From Oscillospiraceae bacterium (GTDB taxonomy: Bacteria; Bacillota; Clostridia; Oscillospirales; UBA929), in the NCBI GenBank assembly GCA_031282535.1, contig JAITDM010000030.1, positions 1 to 8,638 on the forward strand: 8,638 bases of DNA. Reading direction: 5' to 3'. Positions 1 through 5,848 of the stretch are shown here, in pieces. A model generated the notes under the pieces. That model was not told the DNA's origin. It did no database searches and saw only the letters and a list, made by a program, of their open reading frames with translations. Numbering within the stretch: the stretch's first letter is position 1; every line of letters begins with the position of its first letter. The position numbers were made by a program, and so were the translations under genes.

Positions 1-38
1 TAACAGTGCTCTGATATCGGATCAAGATCGCACCCCAT
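1..38 (-). CDS. Putative Fic-family toxin, N-terminal fragment cut by the window edge
   Basis: The stop codon of the VbhA-like gene (TGA, 40 to 38) shares its A with an ATG at 38 to 36, giving the TGATG junction typical of translationally coupled genes. The open frame reads MGCDLDPISEHC and continues off the window with a codon beginning TA, which could be Tyr. VbhA-family antitoxins are normally encoded directly before a Fic AMP-transferase toxin, and many such Fic proteins begin with a short lead followed by a CYPGT-like motif; the visible HC(Y) would fit that. Only 12 residues are visible and no catalytic Fic motif is in view, so the assignment rests on context. It could be another protein or a chance frame. 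Confidence 0.4.
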   Translation of the reverse strand, partial: MGCDLDPISEHC

Positions 39-217
39 CATTTGACCGTCTTTGACGCTTTTGAGGCGGCAAATTGCTTTACACATTCCGCCGTCGTCAT
101 CTTGCCGCACAGCACCTGCGCGCATTGTCTCCGCATTCCGGGGGTTATCTGATAGCCTTCCATGCGGACGGACGCCTCCGCGTTTCGCATGGAAATCGTA
201 CCATCCTTTTTCAACAC
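38..217 (-). CDS. VbhA-like antitoxin (small Fic-inhibitor domain protein)
   Basis: This encodes a protein of about 59 residues containing NAEASVRMEGYQITPGM and then VLCGKMTTAECVKQF. The pattern A-x-S-x-x-x-EG about 15 residues before G-x-(I/M)-(T/S)-x-x-E is the signature of VbhA-family antitoxins, whose helix blocks ATP binding in a partner Fic toxin. The open frame extends back to a TTG at 250, but that TTG lies inside the terminator hairpin of the upstream tRNA, so it is unlikely to be the start. Better starts are GTG at 217 (GGGGG 7 nt upstream), TTG at 214, or ATG at 190 (AAGGA about 13 nt upstream). The gene is visibly less GC-rich than the neighbouring operons, which suggests recent acquisition. 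The family call is by motif; the exact start is uncertain. Confidence 0.65.
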   Translation of the reverse strand: MLKKDGTISMRNAEASVRMEGYQITPGMRRQCAQVLCGKMTTAECVKQFAASKASKTVK

Positions 218-234
218 AGCGACGCCCCCATATA

Positions 235-267
235 GAAAAATCTCCGCCAAGAAACCTTGACGGAGAT
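235..267 (-). terminator. Intrinsic terminator of tRNA-Thr
   Basis: Read on the minus strand, a 12-bp stem (ATCTCCGTCAAG against CTTGGCGGAGAT, with one G-T wobble) closes a 4-nt GTTT loop and is followed at once by a run of five T. It begins 6 nt after the CCA end of the tRNA. Stem arms are 256-267 and 240-251 on the plus-strand numbering. Confidence 0.88.
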
Positions 268-272
268 GGCGC

Positions 273-348
273 TGGAGCTGGTGAGCGGACTCGAACCGCT
301 GACCTGCTGATTACGAATCAGCTGCTCTACCTACTGAGCTACACCAGC
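273..348 (-). tRNA. tRNA-Thr (anticodon CGU)
   Basis: The 76-nt minus-strand sequence folds as a standard cloverleaf. The acceptor arms GCTGGTG and CACCAGC pair fully, followed by discriminator T and an encoded CCA (275 to 273). The D arm reads AGCTCAGTAGGTAGAGC. The anticodon stem GCTGA/TCAGC closes the loop TTCGTAA with anticodon CGT (315 to 313). The T arm is AGCGG-TTCGAGT-CCGCT. CGU reads ACG threonine codons. It has its own promoter (432-460) and terminator (235-267), so it appears to be a single-gene transcription unit. Confidence 0.96.
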
Positions 349-431
349 ACTTTTGCAGGAACCGACTTCTCCGTCCAGTTCCGCGCGACCCCAACAGGGC
401 CTGTCCGACGCGGAAAATCGCGCCGGAATTT

Positions 432-460
432 AGTGTACCACATTTTTCGCGCGGCGTCAA
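432..460 (-). promoter_or_regulatory. Sigma-70 type promoter of tRNA-Thr
   Basis: On the minus strand, TTGACG (460 to 455) is followed after exactly 17 nt by TACACT (437 to 432). The spacer ends in TGG, giving an extended -10 (TG one base before the hexamer). Transcription would start near 425, leaving a leader of about 77 nt before the mature tRNA 5' end at 348. Confidence 0.82.
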
Positions 461-538
461 TCACCATTCCATATTTGCGTGCTGCGTGCTGCGTTGGAGA
501 TGCGTCCAAAAGGGGCTTCGAGTGCCGACTTCCGAACG

Positions 539-1906
539 CTACGTGGGGCCGTCGTCCGCGGAAGGCTCCGCAGAGGAATCCGCAGGGGGCTCCGCGGGGG
601 TGTTTTCCGGCAGGACCGCGACGTCGCGCAGCTTGCGCTCAATGGCCCGCGTGCGCGTGCCCACCAGCGCGTCCAGGTCGCCGCGCGCCTGGTCCAGCTT
701 CTTCTGGGCGTTCTGCAATACACCGGCGAATTTGGCAAATTCTGTCTTTACGCTGCTCAAAACGTCCCACACCTCGCTGGAGCGCTTTTGGATCGCCAGG
801 GTCTTAAAGCCCATCTGGAGCGAACTCAGCAGCGCCGCCATTGTGGTGGGGCCGGCGATGTTCACGTGAAAATCCCGCTGGAGCGTCTCCACCATCCCCC
901 GGCGCACCGCCTCGGCGTACAGCCCCTCCACCGGCAGAAACATGACCGCGAAATCCGTCGTGTGGGGCGGGCTTATGTACTTGGTCTGGATGTCGCGCGC
1001 CATCTGCTTCAGCACGCGATCCAGCGCCGCCGCCGCCGTCTCCACCTCCTCGGCCGCACCCGTCTCGTAGGCCCGCATGAGCGCCTCGAAGGTGTCGCCG
1101 GGAAATTTGGCGTCGATGGGCAGGTAGACCGGCCGGTCGCCGTCGCCTGGCAGCCGCACGGCGTACTCCACCACCTCCCGGGAACCCGGCCGCGTCGCCA
1201 CGTTCGTCTCGTACTGCTCCGGCGCGAGAATCTGCTCCAAAATCGCGCCGAGCTGCAGCTCCCCCAACATCCCCCGCGTCTTCACGTTGGAGAGCACCCG
1301 CTTGAGATCGCCCACGCCGGCGGCGAGCTGCTGCATCTCGCCCAGCCCCTTGTAGACCTCCTCCAGCCGCGTGCTGACCAGCGCAAAGGACTGCCCGATG
1401 CGCTCCTCCAGCGTCTTTTGCAGCTTCTCGTCCACCGTGGCGCGTATCTGCTCCAGCTGCTTGCCGCCCTCCTCCTGGATGTGGCGCAGACGGGCCTCCA
1501 TCGTCTGCCGCATGGCCTCGAGCTTCTGCTCGTTTTGCGCCGACATGCCCTGCAGCCGCCCGTCCAGCGCGGTCAGCCGCTCGCCGACAGACGCCCGAAG
1601 CTGGTCCTGGCCGTGCGTCAGGTGTTCGCGCAGCTCGGTGAGACGCCTGTCCTGCGCCTCGGCCGCGCGGCCCTGCGCGCCGGCGAGGGTCTCGCCCAGC
1701 GCGCCCACCGACCCGCGCACGGTCTCCCCCGTCTCCTGCCGGACGGCGCGCAGCTCCTGCTGCAGCTCCTGCCGCAGCGCCCGCCAGTGCTCCGCCTCCC
1801 GCTCCGACCCCAATCCATTGCGCCGCAGCAGCAACCCGACCGCCGCCAACGACAGCGCCATCCCCACGCCGGACAGCACCACCGCCAAAACATCCCAAAC
1901 CCCCAC
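539..1906 (-). CDS. rmuC: RmuC family protein (DNA recombination limiting protein)
   Basis: RmuC proteins are membrane-anchored, coiled-coil proteins with a nuclease-like fold. In E. coli, rmuC limits inversions at short inverted repeats; the biochemical activity is not settled. From the chosen start the product has 455 residues: a single N-terminal membrane segment (about 5-28), a long Gln/Glu/Arg-rich coiled coil (about 30-195), then the RmuC core with TRGMLGE (210-216), PIDAKFP (263-269, resembling the D-x-K of PD-(D/E)xK folds) and GPTTMAALL (352-360). The tail is low-complexity and rich in Pro, Ala and acidic residues. The open frame reaches back to a TTG at 1954, but that codon and the next residues lie in the 7-bp repeat array. 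GTG at 1906 has GGGGG 7 nt upstream and starts directly before the membrane segment. No separate terminator is evident after the stop. Confidence 0.92.
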   Translation of the reverse strand: MGVWDVLAVVLSGVGMALSLAAVGLLLRRNGLGSEREAEHWRALRQELQQELRAVRQETGETVRGSVGALGETLAGAQGRAAEAQDRRLTELREHLTHGQDQLRASVGERLTALDGRLQGMSAQNEQKLEAMRQTMEARLRHIQEEGGKQLEQIRATVDEKLQKTLEERIGQSFALVSTRLEEVYKGLGEMQQLAAGVGDLKRVLSNVKTRGMLGELQLGAILEQILAPEQYETNVATRPGSREVVEYAVRLPGDGDRPVYLPIDAKFPGDTFEALMRAYETGAAEEVETAAAALDRVLKQMARDIQTKYISPPHTTDFAVMFLPVEGLYAEAVRRGMVETLQRDFHVNIAGPTTMAALLSSLQMGFKTLAIQKRSSEVWDVLSSVKTEFAKFAGVLQNAQKKLDQARGDLDALVGTRTRAIERKLRDVAVLPENTPAEPPADSSAEPSADDGPT

Positions 1907-1925
1907 AACCACACCCCCGAAAACA

Positions 1926-1988
1926 ATTGAGAATTGAGAATTGATAATTGACAATTATGCATTATCAACTATCAATTATACATTGACA
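1926..1988. repeat. Array of nine degenerate 7-bp repeats (ATTGAxA type)
   Basis: Sixty-three bases divide without remainder into nine heptads: ATTGAGA twice, then ATTGATA, ATTGACA, ATTATGC, ATTATCA, ACTATCA, ATTATAC and ATTGACA. The array is AT-rich within very GC-rich DNA. It begins one base after the ZIP stop codon (read on the minus strand) and ends about 20 nt before the likely rmuC start. It contains inverted segments TTGATAAT (1941-1948) and ATTATCAA (1961-1968), and a perfect TATAAT on the minus strand (1980 to 1975) without a recognisable -35. The same family reappears at 8610. Confidence 0.88.
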
Positions 1989-2756
1989 TCACGTGAGCGC
2001 TGTGTCTAGGAGCATCATGCAGGCAAAGCCCAGCATGGCGCCGATGGTGGCGCCGTGGCCGTTGCCGCCGTCCTGCGCCTCCGGAATCAGCTCCTCGACG
2101 ACGACAAACACCATGGCGCCCGCCGCAAAGGCCAGGGCGTACGGCAGCACCCCCCGGAGACTGACCGCCAGCACCGCGCCCACGACGGCGGCCAGCGGCT
2201 CCACCATGCCCGAGACCTGCCCGTACCAGAAACTCTTCAGCCGCGAGAGCCCCTCCCGGCGCAGCGGAATCGAGACGGCCGCCCCTTCTGGGAAATTTTG
2301 GATCCCTATGCCCACGGTGAGCGCGACGGCCGACGCCCAGGCATCCGGGTAGACGGCGGCGCTGCCGAAAGCCACGCCGAAGGCGAGCCCCTCCGGGATG
2401 TTGTGCAGCGTGATGGCCATGACCAGCAGCACGCTGCGCCGCCAGCCGGACCGCAGCCCCTCGGGCGCGGCCTCCGGCTGCGCGTGCAGATGCGGCAGCA
2501 GGTGGTCGGCCAGGTAGAGAAAGGCCCCGCCCAACAAAAATCCGACCAGCGCGGGCACGGGCGTCGCGCTCATCTCGATGGCGGGCGCCAGCAGCGACCA
2601 GAACGAGGCGGCGATCATCACGCCCGCGGCAAACCCCAGCATCAGATCCAGCACACGCCGGTCGATGCCCTTGAAGAAAAACACGGTGGCGCCGCCGAGC
2701 GCGGTCATCCCCCATGTGAACAGGCCGCCCAACAGCGCAGCCAGCACAGGATGCAA
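1989..2756 (-). CDS. ZIP family divalent metal transporter
   Basis: This 255-residue membrane protein has about eight hydrophobic segments. Diagnostic ZIP motifs are HNIPEG (118-123) in the fourth segment and QNFPEGAAVSIPL (153-165) in the fifth, which form the metal-binding centre in this family. Further conserved pieces are the GQVSGMVEP stretch (E186) and EELIPEA (221-227). A short histidine-containing loop, HLLPHLH (85-91), lies between segments three and four. The family imports zinc and sometimes iron or manganese; the sequence does not show which metal. It most resembles the bacterial ZupT/GufA branch. Translation starts at TTG, preceded by GAGGGGGG with about 6 nt spacing, and only 12 nt separate it from the hydrolase stop codon, so the two genes are almost certainly co-transcribed. 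Confidence 0.93.
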   Translation of the reverse strand: MHPVLAALLGGLFTWGMTALGGATVFFFKGIDRRVLDLMLGFAAGVMIAASFWSLLAPAIEMSATPVPALVGFLLGGAFLYLADHLLPHLHAQPEAAPEGLRSGWRRSVLLVMAITLHNIPEGLAFGVAFGSAAVYPDAWASAVALTVGIGIQNFPEGAAVSIPLRREGLSRLKSFWYGQVSGMVEPLAAVVGAVLAVSLRGVLPYALAFAAGAMVFVVVEELIPEAQDGGNGHGATIGAMLGFACMMLLDTALT

Positions 2757-2768
2757 AGCAAACCCCCC

Positions 2769-3620
2769 TCAATCGGGCGTCATATTGTCCATCGGCACAT
2801 GGCGCGCCAGAAACGCCCTGACGGCCTCGAAGACCTCCGCGCGCGCCGGGTCGGTGTGCAGTTCGTGGTACATCTGCGGGAAGTGGACGAGCGCGCCCTC
2901 CGGCGCGGCGGCGGCCAGCCGCGCGGTGGCGGCCGCGGAGACGACCTGGTCGCGCCCGGCGGAGAGCGCCAGCAGCGGCGTCTGTAACCGGTCCGCGCGG
3001 CGCAGAACGTACAGCCCGGCGGCCATCACCCGGAGCACCAGCCGCATGTCAAACGGACCCCGGAAGCCGCCGTCCTCGCGGAGCGCCCGGACGGCCTCCA
3101 CGTCGCGCGTCAGGTCCGCGGCGGTCAGGCGCGTATGGAGTTTGGCGCGGGGGAAGAGCCACGACCAGACGGCCAGCAGCCAGACGACCGGGCTGGGCGG
3201 GTTCCGGGTGAGCCGGAGCCAGGGGCTGGTCACGACGGCGCAGCAGTACCGGGCGGCGTCCCGCCGCAGCAGCAGGTTCAGCACGACGTTGCCGCCCATC
3301 GAATGTCCGTACAGCACGAGCGGACAGCCGGGGTGTTCGCGCCGGGCCAGCGCCGCCACATCCTCCACATCGTCCAAAAACCGGTCGTAGGCCCGCGCCG
3401 CGCCGCCTGCCCCGACGCTGCCGCCGTGCCCGCGCTGGTCGTGCAGGTAGACGGCCAGCCCGCACGCGGTGAACCGCGCCGCCCACTCCTCATACCGCCC
3501 GGCACACTCCCAAAACCCGTGCACCAGGACCAGCAGCGCGCGCGGCGCGCCGTCCGGCGTCCACACCGTCAGCCGCAGCTGTGTGCCGTCCCGCGCCGCC
3601 ATGTCCCTCACGCTCTGCAT
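2769..3620 (-). CDS. Alpha/beta hydrolase, monoacylglycerol lipase type (serine aminopeptidase S33 family)
   Basis: The likely product has 283 residues and a canonical alpha/beta-hydrolase plan. LVLVHGF gives the oxyanion HG (34-35), and DQRGHGGS follows the next strand. The nucleophile elbow GHSMGG places Ser107, GRDQVV supplies Asp224, and MYHELHTD supplies His252. The HGF-x-E, DQRGHG and MYHELH spacing is characteristic of monoacylglycerol and lysophospholipid lipases that free fatty acids from glycerides. No signal peptide is seen, so it is probably cytoplasmic. A cap region with WLLAVWSWLFP (about 146-156) is hydrophobic and could contact lipid. The start at 3620 has GGGGAGG just upstream; ATG at 3641 is a possible alternative, adding 7 residues. 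It leads the minus-strand operon from the promoter at 3682-3710. Confidence 0.88.
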   Translation of the reverse strand: MQSVRDMAARDGTQLRLTVWTPDGAPRALLVLVHGFWECAGRYEEWAARFTACGLAVYLHDQRGHGGSVGAGGAARAYDRFLDDVEDVAALARREHPGCPLVLYGHSMGGNVVLNLLLRRDAARYCCAVVTSPWLRLTRNPPSPVVWLLAVWSWLFPRAKLHTRLTAADLTRDVEAVRALREDGGFRGPFDMRLVLRVMAAGLYVLRRADRLQTPLLALSAGRDQVVSAAATARLAAAAPEGALVHFPQMYHELHTDPARAEVFEAVRAFLARHVPMDNMTPD

Positions 3621-3681
3621 ATGTCCTCCCCGCCCCGCCATGGGTTTTTCTCTCCGCCCCGGGTGCGCGGTCTGCTTTTTT

Positions 3682-3710
3682 ATTGTACATCCGGGACAAC
3701 CGCATGTCAA
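3682..3710 (-). promoter_or_regulatory. Strong sigma-70 type promoter for the hydrolase-ZIP(-rmuC) operon
   Basis: On the minus strand, a perfect TTGACA (3710 to 3705) is followed after 17 nt by TACAAT (3687 to 3682), one mismatch from TATAAT. Transcription should start near 3675, leaving about 55 nt before the ATG at 3620. Its -35 box lies only about 15 bp from a candidate plus-strand -10, so the two divergent promoters face away from a shared control region. Confidence 0.85.
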
Positions 3711-3722
3711 TTTCTCAAAAAC

Positions 3723-3733
3723 TATGATATGAT
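3723..3733 (+). promoter_or_regulatory. Candidate extended -10 promoter for the ATP-grasp operon
   Basis: TATGATATGAT contains TG, one base, then TATGAT (3728-3733), an extended -10 arrangement that can work with a poor -35. At 17-bp spacing the -35 position reads TGTCAA, which is weak. Transcription would start near 3740, giving a leader of about 90 nt. It is the only promoter-like sequence seen in the AT-rich part of the divergent gap. Confidence 0.5.
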
Positions 3734-3745
3734 AGAGATGATTTT

Positions 3746-3810
3746 CGCCGCCCGCCCGCACATCATTTTATGCCGCGCCGGGGGATCTGATACCCGGCGG
3801 ACGGGCGGCG
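3746..3810 (+). promoter_or_regulatory. Structured 5' leader of the ATP-grasp operon
   Basis: CGCCGCCCG (3746-3754) is perfectly complementary to CGGGCGGCG (3802-3810). Inside it, CGCCGGG (3776-3782) pairs with CCCGGCG (3793-3799) around a 10-nt loop. The nested GC stems end 6 nt before the GGGAG ribosome binding site (3817-3821). There is no T-run, so it is not a simple terminator, and it matches no riboswitch class I recognise. High GC makes chance pairing easy, so function is only a possibility. Confidence 0.4.
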
Positions 3811-3829
3811 CCGACCGGGAGTCGTTTGC

Positions 3830-4999
3830 ATGCATGTGATCGTCACAGACTGCCACTACCGCACCACCCCCGCGCTGATCCGGGAACTGGCGGCGGCCGG
3901 CCACACCGTGACCGCCGTCTGCGAGGCGTCCCACACGCCGGTCGGCCTGCGCTGCCGGCAGGCCAAACACGCGCGGCTGCTGCCCGCCGGGCTCTCCGAG
4001 ATCGACTACCGCGAGGCCCTGCTGGACCTCTGCCACAGCCTCGGGCGCCCCGTGCTGCTGCCGGTGGGCGCGCGCACGGTGGACATCCTCGCCCGCTTTG
4101 CGGCGCATTTCCGCCCGGCGGCCCATTTCCTCGCGCCGGCGCCGGAGGCGCTCGATCGGGCCAATGACAAGGCCGCGGTGGCCCGGGAGGCCACGCGCCT
4201 CGGGATCCCCGTGCCCGCCGCTTTCGCGCCGGAGGGCGACGAACCCCTCGAACACTTCGCCCGGCGGCTCTCCTACCCCGTGGTGCTCAAGTACCGCTGC
4301 GGGGAAAAGCTCGGCCTCCCGGCCGAGCGGCGCTACACGATCGCGCGGTACGCCACGGAGTTTTCGCGGCGCTACCGCACGATGGAGGACGTGCAGGCGC
4401 CCGTCCTCGTCCAGGAGTACATCCGGGGCCGCGGGCTCGGCGTCTCGGTGCTCATGGACGCGCAGGGCCGCCCCGCCTTCGTCTTCTGCCACGAACGGCT
4501 GCGGGAATACCCGGTCTCGGGCGGGCCGTCGACCGCCTGCCGGTCGGCCTGGTTCCCCGCCCTCGCCGAGCGGGCCGTCGCGCTCCTGCGCGCGCTGCAT
4601 TTTTCCGGGTTTGCCATGGTGGAGTTCAAGGGCACGCCGGAGAACGCGCGGCTGCTCGAAATCAACCCCCGCCTCTGGGGCAGCTTTCCGCTGGCCTGCC
4701 TCTGCGGCGCGGCGCCGGGCCGCCGGTACGTCGACGCGGCCTGCGGCGTGACGCCGGATCCGCCCGGGTGCACCTACCAGACCGGTTTTCAGATGCAATA
4801 TTTTTTCAGCGACGCCGCGGCCGCGTTCGGCTATCTGCGCCGGGGCCGTCTGGACCAGACGGCGGCGTTTGTCGTCGACTGCCTCTCCCCCCGCACCAAA
4901 GGCGGCGTATTCTCCGCCTCCGACTGGCCCGGTTCCCTGGCCTATGTTCACAGTCTGCTGCGAAGATCCCGCAACCGCCCTCCCGGAGGCGGAGAATAA
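3830..4999 (+). CDS. ATP-grasp carboligase (COG3919-like)
   Basis: ATP-grasp enzymes activate a carboxylate as acyl-phosphate and join it to an amine or thiol. This 389-residue protein has a Rossmann-like pre-ATP-grasp half (about 1-105), then DRANDKAAVAREATRLGIP (109-127), the typical entry to the ATP-grasp fold. YPVVLKYRCGEKLG carries the probable nucleotide-binding Lys154, QEYIRG (195-200) the hinge, and EFKG (E265) and LLEINPRLWGSF (E277, N279) the metal and phosphate contacts. HERLREYPVSGGPST (221-235) resembles the HKRLREYP-x-x-GG segment of predicted ATP-dependent carboligases (COG3919), often found near surface-glycan genes. Substrates are not predictable. The start has GGGAG 8 nt upstream. 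It heads a plus-strand cluster with PHP and deacetylase genes, 54 nt before the likely PHP start. Confidence 0.87.
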   Translation: MHVIVTDCHYRTTPALIRELAAAGHTVTAVCEASHTPVGLRCRQAKHARLLPAGLSEIDYREALLDLCHSLGRPVLLPVGARTVDILARFAAHFRPAAHFLAPAPEALDRANDKAAVAREATRLGIPVPAAFAPEGDEPLEHFARRLSYPVVLKYRCGEKLGLPAERRYTIARYATEFSRRYRTMEDVQAPVLVQEYIRGRGLGVSVLMDAQGRPAFVFCHERLREYPVSGGPSTACRSAWFPALAERAVALLRALHFSGFAMVEFKGTPENARLLEINPRLWGSFPLACLCGAAPGRRYVDAACGVTPDPPGCTYQTGFQMQYFFSDAAAAFGYLRRGRLDQTAAFVVDCLSPRTKGGVFSASDWPGSLAYVHSLLRRSRNRPPGGGE

Positions 5000-5004
5000 A
5001 AATC

Positions 5005-5023
5005 GTCAATGCAAAGCATTGAC
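5005..5023 (+). promoter_or_regulatory. Perfect 8-bp hairpin between the ATP-grasp and PHP genes
   Basis: GTCAATGC (5005-5012), an AAA loop, and GCATTGAC (5016-5023) form a perfect inverted repeat. It starts 5 nt after the ATP-grasp stop codon and ends 15 nt before the GAAGGAG ribosome binding site of the PHP gene. With no T-run it is unlikely to terminate; an mRNA-processing or 3'-protecting hairpin, or a small operator, would fit. It includes an in-frame ATG (5009) that is probably not the start. Confidence 0.55.
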
Positions 5024-5053
5024 TCGGCGGTCAGCTGCGAAGGAGCGTGCGCC

Positions 5054-5848
5054 GTGAGATTTGATATGCATGTCCACTCCTGCGCCTCCCACGACGGGCA
5101 GATGACGCCCGCCGCGCTCTTTGCGGCCGCCCGGCGCGCCGGGCTCGCCGGGCTCGCCGTCTGCGACCACAACACGCTCCAGGGCGCGCGCGCGGCGCTG
5201 GCGGCCTGCCCGCCGGATCTGTGCGTCGTCCCGGGCGCCGAATACAGCACCGAGGCCGGGCATGTGCTGGCCTATTTCATCGGGACCGGCGCCGAGGAGG
5301 CCGGGCTGCCGCGCGATGCGGCCGGGCGGTTTGCCCTCGACGCGCTGGCCCGGTTCGTCCACGGGCAGGGCGGCCTGCTGATCGCGGCCCACCCCTACCG
5401 CCACCGGACCCGCCTGCCGGAGACCCTGCCGGCGCATGTGGACGGCTGGGAGCTGTTCAACGCCCGGCAGATGGCCGCCGCGCCCGACAGCACGGCCCGC
5501 ACGCGGGCCGCCGTGCGGGACCACCCGGGTCTCGTCACGGCGGGGTCCGACGCGCACCTGCCCGCCGAAGTCGGACGGGCCTACGTGGAGGCCGGCGCGC
5601 GCACCGCCGCCGAGCTCCGCGCGGCCCTGGAGACAGGGCGGTACCGCTGCCGCGGACGCCCCGCCTTCCGGTACTACGAGGCCGTCGGCCGGCTGCGGAC
5701 CGACCCGCCCGGGGCCGCGCGGCGGCTGAAGAGCCTCCTGCGGCTGGGGGTCTTCTCGGCCCGGGACGTCCGCGACCGGCTGCTTGGCCGCAAACGCTGG
5801 GAGGACTTTGCCCCCGAAAATCCGGTACAAGGGAATGAGGATCGATGA
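5054..5848 (+). CDS. PHP-domain metal-dependent phosphoesterase
   Basis: PHP (polymerase and histidinol phosphatase) proteins hydrolyse phosphoesters with a cluster of two or three metals. This 264-residue protein shows the expected ligands in order: HVHS (H6, H8), CDHNT (D38, H39), GAEYS (E63), AAHPYRH (H113) and SDAH (D166, H168). The layout resembles the TrpH/YciV-like group, which includes nucleoside 3',5'-bisphosphate phosphatases and 5'-3' exonucleases on short RNA or DNA, but the real substrate is unknown. I chose GTG at 5054 because GAAGGAG lies 8 nt upstream and the family normally begins a few residues before H-x-H. The longer frame from ATG 5009 starts inside a hairpin and has poor ribosome-binding spacing. 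The last bases overlap the deacetylase start as ATGA, implying translational coupling. Confidence 0.87.
   Translation: MRFDMHVHSCASHDGQMTPAALFAAARRAGLAGLAVCDHNTLQGARAALAACPPDLCVVPGAEYSTEAGHVLAYFIGTGAEEAGLPRDAAGRFALDALARFVHGQGGLLIAAHPYRHRTRLPETLPAHVDGWELFNARQMAAAPDSTARTRAAVRDHPGLVTAGSDAHLPAEVGRAYVEAGARTAAELRAALETGRYRCRGRPAFRYYEAVGRLRTDPPGAARRLKSLLRLGVFSARDVRDRLLGRKRWEDFAPENPVQGNEDR

Noticed and set aside
479..1930. Long plus-strand open frame opposite rmuC
   Set aside because: It is rich in Arg, His, Leu and Gln, shows no domain, and is antisense to a clearly conserved RmuC protein; long shadow frames are expected in such GC-rich DNA.
1926..1988. CRISPR array
   Set aside because: The units are 7 bp and contiguous, with no spacers, so this is a short tandem repeat rather than CRISPR.
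3621..3761. N-terminal extension of the alpha/beta hydrolase
   Set aside because: The extra codons read through the strong promoter (3682-3710), so they cannot be part of the transcript made from it.
3722..4951. Long minus-strand open frame opposite the ATP-grasp gene
   Set aside because: Its Arg/Gly/Ala-rich product has no recognisable motif, while the plus-strand frame has complete ATP-grasp motifs and a good ribosome binding site.
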